Source of the DNA: Mycolicibacterium madagascariense
GTDB taxonomy: Bacteria > Actinomycetota > Actinomycetes > Mycobacteriales > Mycobacteriaceae
DNA length: 64,000 nucleotides
NCBI RefSeq assembly: GCF_010729665.1
Contig: NZ_AP022610.1
Span: 3,286,001 to 3,350,000 of the forward strand
Direction of reading: 5' to 3'
In this document: piece after piece, positions 34,888 to 45,475 of the stretch
Layout of the letters: every line of letters begins with the position of its first letter
How positions within the stretch are numbered: the stretch's first letter is position 1
Position numbers and translations under genes: made by a program
The notes under the pieces: model-generated
What the model was told of the DNA's origin: nothing
Seen by the model: only the letters and a program-made list of their open reading frames with translations
Databases searched by the model: none

Positions 34888-37479
34888 TCAGCCGATGCGG
34901 TCGCGGAGTCCGGCGCGGCCGATGAGGCCGGTCTTGCTGCTGGCGCGATAGACGTGACTTTCGACGGTGCGGACCGACAGGTGCATCATCTGGGCGATCT
35001 GGCGATTGGTCAGACCGCGGGCGACCAGGGCGACGATCTCACGCTCGCGTTCGGTCAACGGCGCCGCGACGTCCAACCCTGTGATCGCCGGACTGATCGC
35101 ACCGCCGCAGGCGGCGGCCAGTCGTCTCGCGCGGGCGGTGGCGGCCGAGGCGGCATCGGTGTGGCCGGCCCGTCGATGCGACGCGACGCTCTGGGCGGCG
35201 GCATCGGCGGCCGCGAGGCGGTCCCCCATCGACTCCAGTTGCTGGGAGGCCCTGTCGAGGCCGGCGGCCTCATCGCTGCTCAACGCCGCCGCATAGGCCG
35301 CGGCGACGGTCGCGCGCGGGGTCTTCAGCTCAGCGGCCAGCTCGCCCAACCGCCCCGCGGCCTCGACATCACCGAACTGCACCGCGGTCTGCCAGCACCA
35401 CACCTCGCGGGCGAATTGATCATGCGCACAGGCGAATTCGGCAGCGGAGTGCACGAGGTCGCGCGCATCACCGCAGCGCCCCTCGGCGGCCGCCAGCCAC
35501 GCCTGAGCGAGCAGTTCCACGGAGTCGTAGTAGCGGTAGGCAGGGTGGCGCAGCGTTGCGGCGGCCTCGATCGCGTGCGCGGCGGCGTTCGGATCACCCG
35601 TGCGCGCCAGTGCTTGGGCCCGCAGCAGATGAAACCGAGAGAAGCTGTTGACGCTGAGGAACCCGCGCCCCACCCAGTCCCCGGGATCGAAGCGCACCGG
35701 CAGGTGGTGCAGGGCCGCCGTCAGATCCCCCGCGGCCAGGTGCGCCATGCCGAGAATCTGGGCGGCCACGTCGCGCATCGCCGCCGGTTGACCGTAACCA
35801 CTGCGGTGGAAGTGCTCGGCGACGTCGAGGGCCTCGGCGATGCGCCCCGAGGCCGCCAGCCCGCTGGTGTAGACCTCGGTGATGGGACCCCGAAGGTGAG
35901 TTGCCTGATCGGTGAATTCCAAGGCCCGGGCGGCTTCCGCCGCGGCGGCGGCCACGCGATCGGGGTGTCCCAATTCGCCATGGGCCATGCAGGTGGCCAG
36001 ACACGCCATCACCGTCCCGTGCCCGTCGAGATCGCGACGGTCGATGCGGCCCAACGTCTCGACGACCTCGGCGGTGCGCCCGGCCAGAGCGAGTTGAATT
36101 GCCTGGAACACCAACAACTGCTGGCGCCGCTCCCCGGTCTCGGTCAAGAGCGCCTCGTCCACGATTCGCGTCGCCTCAGCCGGTGCGCGCATGGTCCAAA
36201 GAGCGTTGGACGCCCGCATCACCACGTCGTTGACGTAACCGGTCCCGGTGTCACCGACCAACGGCGCCCGGGCCAGCACCTCGTCCGCGGATTCCCCTTC
36301 GCTCATCATGAACAGCGACAACGCCCGCGACACGTGCGCGCGAGCGCCCACCCCGGCGTCGGCGGCAGCGGCGAAGAGCCGCTCGGCGATGTCGAAGTCC
36401 AGCAACGCGTTGGCTGCCGTGGCCGCCGACACCAGCAACTCCGCGTTCGCAGGCAGGTCGGACTCCAGCCACAGCAGCCCGCGTTTGACCACAACCGCAG
36501 CGCTCCCATCGTCGTCCATCGCCTCGGCCACCTCACCGCGCAGCCGTCGCAGTCTCGTCGAACCGCCACGCGCACGCCGCATTTCGGCGAACAAGGGATG
36601 CCCGACGAACACCTGCCCCTCGCTGAGGTGGATCAGGGCACGCTGCTCGGCCTCCTCGATGGCCTCCTGCTCCGCCAACACGGCCAGGCAGCGCAGCTCG
36701 ATCGGCTCCGCCACGGTGACCACGTCCACGACCTTGCGCACGGCTTCCCGTAGCGCACCGACCTGCGTCTCGACGAGCTCGGCCAACGACCCGTCGACCG
36801 TGACCTCACCCTCCCATCGCAGCTCTCCATCGAGGGCCACCAGTCGACCCTCGGTGATCTCTTGATCCGCCAACTGCCGGACGAACAGCATGTTCCCGCG
36901 GGTCAGGCCCCAGAAGCGCTCCCCACAACGCCGAGTCGGCGGCGCGCCGTAGGCCGCCGCCAGGACCGCGGCAACCTGCTCGCAGTCCAACGCATCCACG
37001 TTGCGCCACAGGACCCGCTGGTCCTTCCACAGCGTGGCGACCGCGTCGGGCACCGACTCCCCGGTGCGGGTCGTCAACACGACCTTCGCGGCCCCGGACT
37101 CGACGAGGCGATGCACCACCAACGCCGACAAGTCATCGAGAAGATGCACGTCGTCGACGAAGACGAGCACCCCGCCCGACGCACCGCCGATCACCGCCTC
37201 ACTCACCCGACGCACCAGCGCCGCAGGCCCACCACCCCCGTCATCGGTCCACCGCGCACACGCACCCAACGGAATCGCCTGACTCGTGGCCGTTGCCGCA
37301 ATCGTGCGAACGTTCCAACCAACGGCCTCGGCGTGGACCACGACCTCGCGGGCGATGCGGGTCTTCCCTACTCCGGCCGCGCCCGTCAGGGCGATACCGT
37401 GCACGTCCGGGTCGTTCAGCTGACCCAGGACGTCGGCCACGACGCGGTCGCGACCAATCATGGGCCAGTGCTGCGGCAT
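34888..37479 (-). CDS. LuxR-family regulator with N-terminal ATPase (LAL-type)
   Basis: An 863-residue STAND-type regulator. Walker A is GAAGVGKT (residues 33-40), a Walker B VLVFVDDVHLL lies near residue 100, and a long TPR-like helical middle part follows (about 320-780). A LuxR helix-turn-helix closes the protein (LTEREREIVALVARGLTNRQIAQMMHLSVRTVESHV). It should bind ATP and a ligand and activate transcription. It has no obvious operon partner; 212 bases separate it from the alcohol dehydrogenase gene. Confidence 0.85.
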   Translation of the reverse strand: MPQHWPMIGRDRVVADVLGQLNDPDVHGIALTGAAGVGKTRIAREVVVHAEAVGWNVRTIAATATSQAIPLGACARWTDDGGGGPAALVRRVSEAVIGGASGGVLVFVDDVHLLDDLSALVVHRLVESGAAKVVLTTRTGESVPDAVATLWKDQRVLWRNVDALDCEQVAAVLAAAYGAPPTRRCGERFWGLTRGNMLFVRQLADQEITEGRLVALDGELRWEGEVTVDGSLAELVETQVGALREAVRKVVDVVTVAEPIELRCLAVLAEQEAIEEAEQRALIHLSEGQVFVGHPLFAEMRRARGGSTRLRRLRGEVAEAMDDDGSAAVVVKRGLLWLESDLPANAELLVSAATAANALLDFDIAERLFAAAADAGVGARAHVSRALSLFMMSEGESADEVLARAPLVGDTGTGYVNDVVMRASNALWTMRAPAEATRIVDEALLTETGERRQQLLVFQAIQLALAGRTAEVVETLGRIDRRDLDGHGTVMACLATCMAHGELGHPDRVAAAAAEAARALEFTDQATHLRGPITEVYTSGLAASGRIAEALDVAEHFHRSGYGQPAAMRDVAAQILGMAHLAAGDLTAALHHLPVRFDPGDWVGRGFLSVNSFSRFHLLRAQALARTGDPNAAAHAIEAAATLRHPAYRYYDSVELLAQAWLAAAEGRCGDARDLVHSAAEFACAHDQFAREVWCWQTAVQFGDVEAAGRLGELAAELKTPRATVAAAYAAALSSDEAAGLDRASQQLESMGDRLAAADAAAQSVASHRRAGHTDAASAATARARRLAAACGGAISPAITGLDVAAPLTEREREIVALVARGLTNRQIAQMMHLSVRTVESHVYRASSKTGLIGRAGLRDRIG

Positions 37480-37690
37480 GGCTGGATATTAGCTGCGCGA
37501 CCACTGCCCTGCGCTGAGTTCGATCGCGCCGTCACCGCCTGCGATCTGAGTGGGTCGCCCCAGGTCCTGCGATCGGGCCGCTTGCGTCGGTGAGCCGCCG
37601 GGGCCTACGAGCGGGAGGCGGGGGTAAGACCCGAGGCCTCGAAGGCCTGCCCTGAGGGTGTCTCGCCGGCGGCCGACGGCGGACGGGAGC

Positions 37691-38692
37691 TCATCTGTGG
37701 ACGGTGACCTTGCCGGTCATGCGCCCGGACTCGACCGCCTCGTGCGCCTCACGCAGTCCGTGGGCGGTGAAGTCGTCGATGGTGCGAGTGGCGGTAGTGC
37801 GTAGCACCCCGTCGTCCACCAGTTGAGCAGTACGGGTCAGCAGGCGCTGTTGTTCGACCATGTCGGGGGTCTCGAATTTGGATCGGGTGAACATGAACTC
37901 CCAGTGCCAGGTGATGCTCTTGTCCTTGAGCGGCAACAGATTTAGATTCGGCGGCTCGTCGATGGCGGTGATGTGACCGAACGGGCGCATGATCGCGGCG
38001 TAGGTCTCGACGTTGCCCGCGGTGTGCGGAGAGAAGAGGTAGTCGATGCCGTCCGGGGCCGCCGCCAGAGCCTCTTCGCGGAGATGGTGATGATCGATGA
38101 CGTCGTCGGCGCCCATCGACGTCGCCCAACGCCGGGAATCGTCGCGGCTGGCCGTTCCGATGACTTTCAGCTTGGTCAGTGCCCTGGCCAACTGGATGAG
38201 GATGGAGCCGACGCCGCCCGCGGCGCCGAGTACCAGCAGCGTTCCCTGCGAGTTCTCGGTCAGTTCGAAGCGGTCGAAGAGGGCCTCCCAGGCCGTGATG
38301 GTGGTCAGTGGCAGGGCGGCCGCGTCGGCGAATGACAGTGTGGTCGGTTTGCGGGCGACGATGCGTTCGTCGACGGCCTCGAACTCCGCGTTGCTGCCCT
38401 GGCGGCCGATGTCACCGGCGTACCACACCTCGTCCCCGACGGCGAACGAACTGACCTGCGCCCCAACGGCTTCGACCGTGCCGGCGGCGTCGAAGCCGAG
38501 GATGACGGGTGTGTCGGACTTGGGTAGGGTCGCGCGCGTCTTGACGTCCACCGGGTTGACCGAAACGGCCATCACACGGACCAGCACGTCGCGGGGGCGC
38601 AGCTCGGGAACGGGTGTGCGGACGTCCACCAGACTGTTCGGGTCCTCGATGGGCAGTCCTGCGAAGGAGGCGACGGCGGTCATGGAGGCCAT
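37691..38692 (-). CDS. Zinc-free MDR alcohol dehydrogenase / quinone oxidoreductase
   Basis: A 333-residue medium-chain dehydrogenase/reductase. The N-terminal GroES-like part (VSVNPVDVKTRA, GFDAAGTVEAVG) is followed by a Rossmann motif LVLGAAGGVGS. The Zn-binding Cys/His ligands are missing, so it is a QOR/ZADH-type reductase. ATG 38692 lies 9 bases after a GAGGAAG site; an in-frame ATG at 38701 directly abuts it. It is divergent from the PGRS-like gene with a structured repeat element in the promoter gap. Confidence 0.8.
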   Translation of the reverse strand: MASMTAVASFAGLPIEDPNSLVDVRTPVPELRPRDVLVRVMAVSVNPVDVKTRATLPKSDTPVILGFDAAGTVEAVGAQVSSFAVGDEVWYAGDIGRQGSNAEFEAVDERIVARKPTTLSFADAAALPLTTITAWEALFDRFELTENSQGTLLVLGAAGGVGSILIQLARALTKLKVIGTASRDDSRRWATSMGADDVIDHHHLREEALAAAPDGIDYLFSPHTAGNVETYAAIMRPFGHITAIDEPPNLNLLPLKDKSITWHWEFMFTRSKFETPDMVEQQRLLTRTAQLVDDGVLRTTATRTIDDFTAHGLREAHEAVESGRMTGKVTVHR

Positions 38693-38759
38693 GTCGTCCA
38701 TCTTCCTCGCCCTTGGGGTCGCGGGCCATGATCGTCGACGAGGTCGTACCTCACGGTGG

Positions 38760-38848
38760 GACGTGCGCGCGCACTACTGCAGTGATCGAGGGGCGCGGGG
38801 GCCGGACTACTGCATTTCGCGGTGGGACTACTGCAATCTGCGCGCACG
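38760..38848. repeat. 89-bp element: 12-bp perfect inverted repeats bounding three phased direct repeats
   Basis: Terminal arms GACGTGCGCGCA (38760-38771) and TGCGCGCACGTC (38837-38848) are exact inverses. Inside, ACTACTGCA occurs three times, at 38771, 38804 and 38825 (steps 33 and 21 bases). The whole lies in a 375-base gap between divergent genes. It also lies in a 60-codon plus-strand frame (38728-38910) in which each repeat encodes Thr-Thr-Ala. It may be an operator array, a structured RNA leader or a small repetitive element; nothing decides between these. Confidence 0.55.
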
Positions 38849-39067
38849 TCAAGAACGGGCATGGTGGCGGCCGATTCGTCGGCTACATTCGCCTCGGCGT
38901 CGTCGTCTAGCAAAGCGCGACCGCGCCGTTGAGCCCGCCGGGACCACCAACCCTCACGCCACGAGCGACGGTTGCGGGTCACCGGACGGGGTGGGCCAAC
39001 GACCGTGCAGAGCGACGCGAGCCAGGTCTCGCGCAACGCGACGTCGAACACTCGAGGGGAACATCCG

Positions 39068-42000
39068 ATGGCGGGAAAGCACCGCAGCAGCACTCGGCAG
39101 AGCAAAGCTGGCACCGACCGGCAGGCGGGCCGAGTGATGCCGGTGTCGGCCTGGCTGAGCACCGGGGCCATCACCATGGGCCTGGGAGCAGCGGTCATGT
39201 GCAGCGCCGGGCTCGCCCACGCCGACACCGAACACTCCGAGGGCAGCACGTCCTCGACCTCGACTTCGGCCACCCACGGCGACACCGGACCGGGTGCCGG
39301 GTCCTCGGGGGCGGGGTCCGCGGGGAGCGTCACCAGTTCGGCGTCGCCGTCGTCTGCCACCAGCGCGTCGACGGGGACCTCCACGAGCACGCCGTCGACG
39401 ACGAAGACCGCCGGTACGGCGGGCACGGCGCGTCATCCCAGCACCACCGGGCGCAACGCCACCACGCACACCGGATCGGCGGCCTCCTCGACCGCGGACA
39501 CCACGGCGCACACCCCCACCGCCGCGTCCACGACGCGCACCACCCCGGACACCCATTCCGCGCCGGGGACGAACACGGCGGCGGCGAAGACGGCAGCGGT
39601 GACGAGCACCGTCGACCAGACGCCGACGGCGGCCAAGACGCTGCCGCAGACCTCGACCACCAACACCAAGGTCACCGACGCCGCTACGGCGAATGCCGTC
39701 GTGGCCAATGCCGTGGTGGCACCGACGCGGCTCGCCGTCACCACCCTCGCCCCAGCGGCGCTCACCCCGACCGTCCCACCAAATCTGGGCACCCTGATCG
39801 GTGACGTGATGGCTCTGTTCGTCAGCAACGGCACCGCCACCCACCCCAACGCGGGTCTGCTGCTGGGCACCGGCTACAGCTACACCGCCGCCTCCTGCGT
39901 GGGCGGAACGTCCTGCCGCGGCGGCAACGGCGGGTTGCTGCTCGGTGTCGGGGGTGCGGGCTTCGACGGCGGTGACGGCGGCGCGGTCGGGTTCCTCGGC
40001 AACGGCGGCACCGGCGGCGCCGGAGTCGCCACGATCAACGACGGGACGGGTGGACGCGGCGGAAACGGCGGCCTGCTGATCGGCACCGGCGGCGCGGGCG
40101 GGGCCGGGGCCAATGGTCTCGACGGCGCCAACGGTCTGTCCGCCGGGCAGTCCGGCACCAACGGGACCGCAGGCGGTGCGGGCGGTACCGGCGGTAGCGG
40201 CGGCCTGCTCATCGGTACCGGCGGCAGCGGGGGGTCCGGCGGTACCGGCGGCATCGGGGGCAATGGGGTGGCCGGCGCACAGGGGCTGGCGGCCACCCTC
40301 TCCGGGGGCGCCGGGGGCAACGGCATGACGGGCGGATCCGGCGGCTCGGGTGGGGCCGGTGGGGATGCCGGAGCGGCGGGTCGTGCCGGGTTGTTCGGCA
40401 CCGCCGGGACCTCAGGGGTCAACGGAACCGGGGGCCGCGGCGGCAACGCCGCCGACGGTGGCGCCGGCGGGCGCGGCGCAAACGGCACCGACGGAATCGA
40501 CGGGGCCGACGCGACGACCGCCGGTGCCAGCGGGACCGCAGGGACCGCCGGCACCGCTGGCGGTAACGGTGGAACCGGTGGGGCCGCCGGTCTGGCCGGT
40601 GTAGGGGGTGCGTCGGGTAGCGGAGGCACTGGTGGCGGGGGCGGCGCCAATGGCGCCACCGCGGTGCAGGGCGCTGGCGGGGCCGGTGGCAACGGTGGCC
40701 GCGGAGGCACCGGCGGGCGCGGCGCCGCTGGGATCGCGGGCGCAGCAGGTCCGGACCCCGGCGCCAACGGCGGCCACGGTCAGGCCGGCGGTAGCGGCGG
40801 CAGCGGCGGTGCGGGCGGCAACGCGGGATTGGGTGGAGTCGGTTCGACCGTGGGCGCTGCGGGCCGCAACGGCGACGGCGGCGCTGGGGGCAATGGCGGT
40901 GACGGCGGCCGCGGCGGTAACGGCGCGCAGGGCGCCGACGGCGTTGCGGGCGCGAACGCCACCGTCGCCGGGGGCAGCGGTTCCGACGGGACCGCGGGTC
41001 AGGCCGGCGGGTCTGGCGGTGCCGGCGGCAATGCCGGTGCCGCGGGCAGCGGAGGCGCCGCGGGAACCGGAGGCACCGGTGGACTCGCGGGGAGCGACGG
41101 ACAGGCCGGGGTGAACGGGGACGGCGGCAACGGCGCCAGCGGGGGCAACGGCGGCAACGGCGGCAACGGGGCCCGGGGCGCCGACGGCGCCAACGGGGCG
41201 AACGGCGTCGCCCCCAGTGCCAACGGCGCCAACGGCGCCGATGGGCAAGCCGGCGGCAACGGAGGCAACGGAGGCGCGGGCGGAGCCGCCGGACTCGGCG
41301 GGGGCGCCGGCACCGGGGGCACCGGCGGCCGGGCTGGCTCTGAAGGGCTCACTGGCGTTCGAGGCAACGGGGGCAACGGCGCCGACGGAGGCAACGGAGG
41401 CAACGGCGGTTCTGGTGCCGACGGTGGACAACTCAGCGGCGGCGATGGCGGAGCTGGCGGCACTGGTGGCGCTGGAGGCAGGGGCGGGACGGGCACCAGT
41501 ACTGGCGTCAACGGCGTCAGCGGCAACGGGGGTGACGGCGGCAACGGCGGTAATGACGCTCCTACTGACTATGTGAACGTCCGCGCGGGCAACGGCGGTC
41601 GCGGTGGCAACGGCACCAATGGTGGAACCGGCGGAAACGGTGGGAACGCAACTGCCACCGGGACAGCAGACGGACTCGCCGGCAACGGCGGTGACGGCGG
41701 GTCGGGCCTGACGGGTCGCGGCGGCACCGGCGGCACTGGCGGCAGCGTCACCTCCGGGTTCGCTGCCACCGCCGGAGCGGGCGGCAACGGCGGTGCCAGC
41801 GAAACCGGCGCCGGCGGCGACGGCGGCAATGGAGGGGCCGCCGCCACAGACCGGGGCTATTACTTCACCCCAGGCGGTGGTGCCGGCGGCGACGGCGGGA
41901 CGAGCGGGACCGGAACCGGTGGCAATGGCGGTAACGGCGGCCCGCCAAACGGCACCCCCGGTGACGCCGGTACAGGTGGTGCCGGGAACGGGACTTCAGG

Positions 42001-43444
42001 AGTGACCGGCAGCAGCCTGACGCCGGTCGACGTTGCGCCGGTGGCGGTCAACGACAGCGTCACCGTCGCCGAGGACAGCGGCACCACCGTCATCGCGGTG
42101 CTCGCCAATGACACCGACACCGACGGCGGACCCAAGGTCATCACCGCAGTCACCCAACCCGCCCACGGTGCAGTCACCTTCACCACCACGACCACCAGCT
42201 ACACCCCGGCGGCCAACTACAACGGCACCGACAGCTTCACCTACACCCTCAACGGCGGCTCCACCGCGACCACGACGATCACCGTGACCCCGGTCAACGA
42301 CCCACCGGTCGCGGTGAACGACACCGCCACCGTCGCCGAAGGCGCGACCGCCTCGATCACGTTGACTACCAACGACACCGACGTCGACGGCACCATCAAC
42401 CCCGCCACGATCGTCATCGTCCGCCAACCCACCGCGGGCACCGTCACCGTCAACACCAACGGCACCGTCACCTACGCCTCCAACGGCGCCGAGGTCACCT
42501 CCGACAGCTTCACCTACACCGTCAAGGACAACACCGGCGCAGTCAGCAACGCCGCGCTCGTGAGCATCACCATCACCCCGGTCAACGACGCACCGGTCGC
42601 CGGCACCGACGTCTACACCGTCGCCGGAAACGGCGTCCTCACCGTCGACGCACCAGGTCTGCTGGCCAACGACACCGACGCCGAGGGCGATGCCCTCGCC
42701 ATCACTGCGGGCACCCAACCCCAGCACGGCACACTCACCCGACTGGTCGGCAACGGCGCCTTCACCTACCAACCGAGCACCGGCTACGCCGGACCGGACT
42801 CGTTCACCTACACCGTGTCCGACGGCACCGCGTCCAGCGTCGGCACCGTCGACATCACCGTGACCGCCACCTCCAATCAACCCCCCACCGGGGTCGCCGA
42901 CACCTACACCGTCGCCGAAGACCACACCCTCACCGTCAACGGCCCAGGAATACTCGGCAACGACACCGACCCCGAAGGGCAGCCGCTGACGGTGGCGAGC
43001 ATCGGCGCCCAACCGACGAACGGGTCGCTGACGCTCTTCTCGGATGGATCCTTCAGCTACACCCCGGCACCCAACTTCAACGGCACCGATGGGTTCACCT
43101 ACGAAGCCAGCGACGGCGCGATCACTAGCGCTCCGACGACCGTCACGATCACGGTGACACCCGTCAACGACGCCCCGGTGGTCGCCAACGACACCATCCC
43201 CGTCCCGAAGAACACCTACGTTGGATTCTCCCTGGCGAACAGATCCTCCGACGTCGACGGCGACACGCTGACCGGGACGCTGATCACCACGACCCAACAC
43301 GGCACGCTGTTCTTCGACGGAACCCAACTCGCATTCACCTACAACCCCGTCACCGGCTACACCGGTCAGGACTTCTTCACCTACAAGGTCAACGACGGGA
43401 CCGTGGACAGCGCGCCTGCGACGGTGACGTTGATCATCAGCTAG
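39068..43444 (+). CDS. Secreted PGRS-like protein with five C-terminal cadherin/Ig-like domains
   Basis: A 1458-residue exported protein. The Sec signal peptide (cleavage probably after Ala52 in GLAHAD) is followed by Ser/Thr/Ala-rich sequence (55-235), a short hydrophobic piece [12 protein letters not shown], a GLLLGTG segment, and a PGRS-type GGxGG(N/T)G body (about 274-976). Then come about five tandem bacterial cadherin/Ig-like domains of roughly 90 residues (980-1458), each with VxDTxxVAE at the start, an LANDTD(T/A/P)(D/E)G Ca-binding-like loop and a SFTYTVxDG strand. There is no PE domain, so export should be Sec-dependent and not type VII. An adhesive or matrix role is plausible. ATG 39068 has a GAGGGGA site. 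Confidence 0.8.
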   Translation: MAGKHRSSTRQSKAGTDRQAGRVMPVSAWLSTGAITMGLGAAVMCSAGLAHADTEHSEGSTSSTSTSATHGDTGPGAGSSGAGSAGSVTSSASPSSATSASTGTSTSTPSTTKTAGTAGTARHPSTTGRNATTHTGSAASSTADTTAHTPTAASTTRTTPDTHSAPGTNTAAAKTAAVTSTVDQTPTAAKTLPQTSTTNTKVTDAATANAVVANAVVAPTRLAVTTLAPAALTPTVPPNLGTLIGDVMALFVSNGTATHPNAGLLLGTGYSYTAASCVGGTSCRGGNGGLLLGVGGAGFDGGDGGAVGFLGNGGTGGAGVATINDGTGGRGGNGGLLIGTGGAGGAGANGLDGANGLSAGQSGTNGTAGGAGGTGGSGGLLIGTGGSGGSGGTGGIGGNGVAGAQGLAATLSGGAGGNGMTGGSGGSGGAGGDAGAAGRAGLFGTAGTSGVNGTGGRGGNAADGGAGGRGANGTDGIDGADATTAGASGTAGTAGTAGGNGGTGGAAGLAGVGGASGSGGTGGGGGANGATAVQGAGGAGGNGGRGGTGGRGAAGIAGAAGPDPGANGGHGQAGGSGGSGGAGGNAGLGGVGSTVGAAGRNGDGGAGGNGGDGGRGGNGAQGADGVAGANATVAGGSGSDGTAGQAGGSGGAGGNAGAAGSGGAAGTGGTGGLAGSDGQAGVNGDGGNGASGGNGGNGGNGARGADGANGANGVAPSANGANGADGQAGGNGGNGGAGGAAGLGGGAGTGGTGGRAGSEGLTGVRGNGGNGADGGNGGNGGSGADGGQLSGGDGGAGGTGGAGGRGGTGTSTGVNGVSGNGGDGGNGGNDAPTDYVNVRAGNGGRGGNGTNGGTGGNGGNATATGTADGLAGNGGDGGSGLTGRGGTGGTGGSVTSGFAATAGAGGNGGASETGAGGDGGNGGAAATDRGYYFTPGGGAGGDGGTSGTGTGGNGGNGGPPNGTPGDAGTGGAGNGTSGVTGSSLTPVDVAPVAVNDSVTVAEDSGTTVIAVLANDTDTDGGPKVITAVTQPAHGAVTFTTTTTSYTPAANYNGTDSFTYTLNGGSTATTTITVTPVNDPPVAVNDTATVAEGATASITLTTNDTDVDGTINPATIVIVRQPTAGTVTVNTNGTVTYASNGAEVTSDSFTYTVKDNTGAVSNAALVSITITPVNDAPVAGTDVYTVAGNGVLTVDAPGLLANDTDAEGDALAITAGTQPQHGTLTRLVGNGAFTYQPSTGYAGPDSFTYTVSDGTASSVGTVDITVTATSNQPPTGVADTYTVAEDHTLTVNGPGILGNDTDPEGQPLTVASIGAQPTNGSLTLFSDGSFSYTPAPNFNGTDGFTYEASDGAITSAPTTVTITVTPVNDAPVVANDTIPVPKNTYVGFSLANRSSDVDGDTLTGTLITTTQHGTLFFDGTQLAFTYNPVTGYTGQDFFTYKVNDGTVDSAPATVTLIIS
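39888..41995 (+). repeat. PGRS-type GGC/GGN triplet-repeat region within the gene
   Basis: About 2.1 kb of degenerate GGCGGC-, GGCAAC- and GGTGCC-type codon repeats encoding Gly-Gly-x and Gly-Ala/Asn. Such tracts are recombination-prone and hard to assemble. The reading frame is open throughout. Confidence 0.8.
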
Positions 43445-43493
43445 CCGCGGCGGGTCGACCCACGTACGGGATCGGCGAGAAGGGCGGTGTCCG

Positions 43494-44906
43494 TCAGTCC
43501 AAAACTGGGTGCAGATCGCTTACGGGACTGACACTTTCCAGCAGGGCACCCAGGTGCAGGAGCGTCGACTCCGCCTGCCAGCTCGCGACCAGCTGCACAT
43601 TGATCGGCATGGCGTCAGCACTGGTGCCGAACCTGATCGTCAGACCCGGTAGGCCCGTGACGTTCAGTGGCACCGTCGCGCCCTGCAGGTACGTGGCGGC
43701 CACCGTCCGACCGTCGATGACGAATCGTGCGGCGCCGTGCTCGTAGGCTGGGATCGGCTGGACAGGAGTGATCAATGCGTCGTATCGCTGGAAGAAGTCG
43801 GCAAAACCGTCTCTGAGCCGCTCGGCGGCTTGTTCGGCTTTCACGTAATCCTCGACCGACGTCTCGGGCAGCCTCATCATCGTCCGCGCCATCGTGTAGA
43901 TCTCCTCGTCCGGATGACCGGCGACCGCCTCGAGGAAGGCCGGCTTCATCTCCATCACGTGCAGCCGGTTGAAGACGTCGAGGGCGAAGTCCCGTTCTAG
44001 CGCTTTGATGTGGGCGGCTTCGACCACGCAGCCCAGACCGGCCAGCGCATCGGCTGCGGCCCGAACCGTCGCGGCGATCTGCGGATCGATCGGACCGAAG
44101 CCCGGTTCGACGAGCCAGCCCACCCGCACCGGACGGTCGGGCGACGATCCGACGCCGGCATCGAATTCGACTGTGCTCGAAGCGTATCCGTCCAGACCGT
44201 CCGGACCGACGAGGAGGGAGTACGCCAGCGCGACGTCGCGCACGGTGCGCGCCATCGGCCCGACGTGCCAGTTGCGCCGCGGCACCCGTGGCCAGACGCC
44301 CGTCATGGGAATCCGACCGTGGGTGGGCTTCATCGACGTGATTCCGGTCTGCGCTGCCGGCCCGCGCACCGAGATGGCCAGGTCGGTCCCGAGTCCAAGC
44401 GGCGACAAACCAGCCGCGATGGCCGCCGACTCCCCGCCACTCGAACCGCCGGGCGTGCGTTCGAGGTTCCACGGGTTGTTGGTTCGTCCAGTGAGCAGAT
44501 TGTCGCTCTCGATCCAGTACGAGAACTCCGGGAGGTTCGTCTTCGCCAGCACGATGGCGCCGGCCGACTTCATCCGGGCAACGCTGGTGGCATCCTCAGT
44601 CGGTATGCGGCCCTTGAAGATTGGCGACCCGCGTTGGGTCAAGAGCCCGGCGGTGTCGATGGAATCCTTGACGGTGAACGGGACTCCGAGCAGAGGACCG
44701 AATGCCTCACCTGACAGAACCGTCGCCTCCGCAGCCCGGGCCGCGGCGATCGCGTCGTCGGCGACCGTGACGATCGCGTTCAACCTGGGGTCGACGGCAT
44801 CGATCCGGTCGAGGTGAGCCTGCACGATCTCGACCGGCGACACCTCCTTGGTGCGGACCAGCTCGGCCAGGCGCGTCGCATCCGCGTAGACGAGCTCGAT
44901 GGTCAT
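43494..44906 (-). CDS. Amidase (amidase-signature family)
   Basis: A 470-residue serine amidase. The catalytic triad is seen as Lys80 (VPFTVKDS), the cis-Ser in TPGGSSGGES (about 155-156) and Ser179 in GTDLAISVRGPA; the family usually has GGSIR there. It would hydrolyse an acyl amide. ATG 44906 has a GAGAGGAA site; the open frame upstream is not supported. It is convergent with the PGRS-like gene and divergent from a small membrane protein. Confidence 0.85.
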   Translation of the reverse strand: MTIELVYADATRLAELVRTKEVSPVEIVQAHLDRIDAVDPRLNAIVTVADDAIAAARAAEATVLSGEAFGPLLGVPFTVKDSIDTAGLLTQRGSPIFKGRIPTEDATSVARMKSAGAIVLAKTNLPEFSYWIESDNLLTGRTNNPWNLERTPGGSSGGESAAIAAGLSPLGLGTDLAISVRGPAAQTGITSMKPTHGRIPMTGVWPRVPRRNWHVGPMARTVRDVALAYSLLVGPDGLDGYASSTVEFDAGVGSSPDRPVRVGWLVEPGFGPIDPQIAATVRAAADALAGLGCVVEAAHIKALERDFALDVFNRLHVMEMKPAFLEAVAGHPDEEIYTMARTMMRLPETSVEDYVKAEQAAERLRDGFADFFQRYDALITPVQPIPAYEHGAARFVIDGRTVAATYLQGATVPLNVTGLPGLTIRFGTSADAMPINVQLVASWQAESTLLHLGALLESVSPVSDLHPVLD

Positions 44907-45003
44907 CGCATTCCTCTCAGGTCGCCGCGTCTGTCTGCCTCGGGGCGCGGGAATGGGTCGTGGTCGTCGCAAAGTGACAAGGGTGCCACGCCGCCCGGGC
45001 CGT

Positions 45004-45034
45004 CAAACCCCATCGACCGCGATGGGTGCGTTTG
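45004..45034. promoter_or_regulatory. Interrupted dyad in amidase/membrane-protein divergent promoter
   Basis: CAAAC + CCCATCG (45004-45015), loop ACCG, CGATGGG (45020-45026), a 3-base bulge, and GTTTG (45030-45034). The inner 7-bp arms are perfect. It lies midway between divergent starts at 44906 and 45090 and could be an operator or hairpin. Confidence 0.45.
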
Positions 45035-45089
45035 CAGAGACCGCCAGCGGGTATGTCCGTCGGTCGGACGTTCAGGAATGGAGGAAGAC

Positions 45090-45428
45090 ATGACACTTCG
45101 GCGATTGGTCTTGGCGGTCGGTGCGGTTTTGCTGGTGGCGGGTGTCATCGCGCTGCTGGTGCCGGTGTCGGTCTCGGGCAACAACGGAAACAGTGTCGGC
45201 TGCGGCAACGCCGTCAGTGAAGACCTGACCAGCGCACGGTCGGCCGACAACGGCACGGGGGCCAACATCCCGATCCTGAACCAGCTCATCCCCCATAGCG
45301 ACTTCGTCGGGCAGTGCGAGTCGGCCGTCTCGACGCGGCGGTCCTGGTCGATCCCGCTGGCCGTCATCGGTGCGCTCGCGCTCGTTGGCTCCTTCGTCGT
45401 GCCGCGACGAGCCGTCGGCACGCGCTGA
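45090..45428 (+). CDS. Small two-span membrane protein
   Basis: A 112-residue protein with an N-terminal helix (about residues 5-27), a hydrophilic exposed middle with two cysteines (SVGCGNA and VGQCESA), and a C-terminal helix (about 88-107) followed by a short basic end. ATG 45090 has a GGAGGAAG site; an in-frame ATG at 45078 lies before that site. Similar small proteins are frequent in mycobacteria; the function is unknown. Confidence 0.6.
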   Translation: MTLRRLVLAVGAVLLVAGVIALLVPVSVSGNNGNSVGCGNAVSEDLTSARSADNGTGANIPILNQLIPHSDFVGQCESAVSTRRSWSIPLAVIGALALVGSFVVPRRAVGTR

Positions 45429-45475
45429 CGTCGCCGATTCGGTGACGCCCTCGCGAGGCCGCTGAACCACGTCGT

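Noticed and set aside
34852..36753. A 633-codon plus-strand open frame opposite the LuxR gene
   Set aside because: Antisense shadow in very GC-rich DNA; the minus-strand protein has Walker and LuxR helix-turn-helix motifs.
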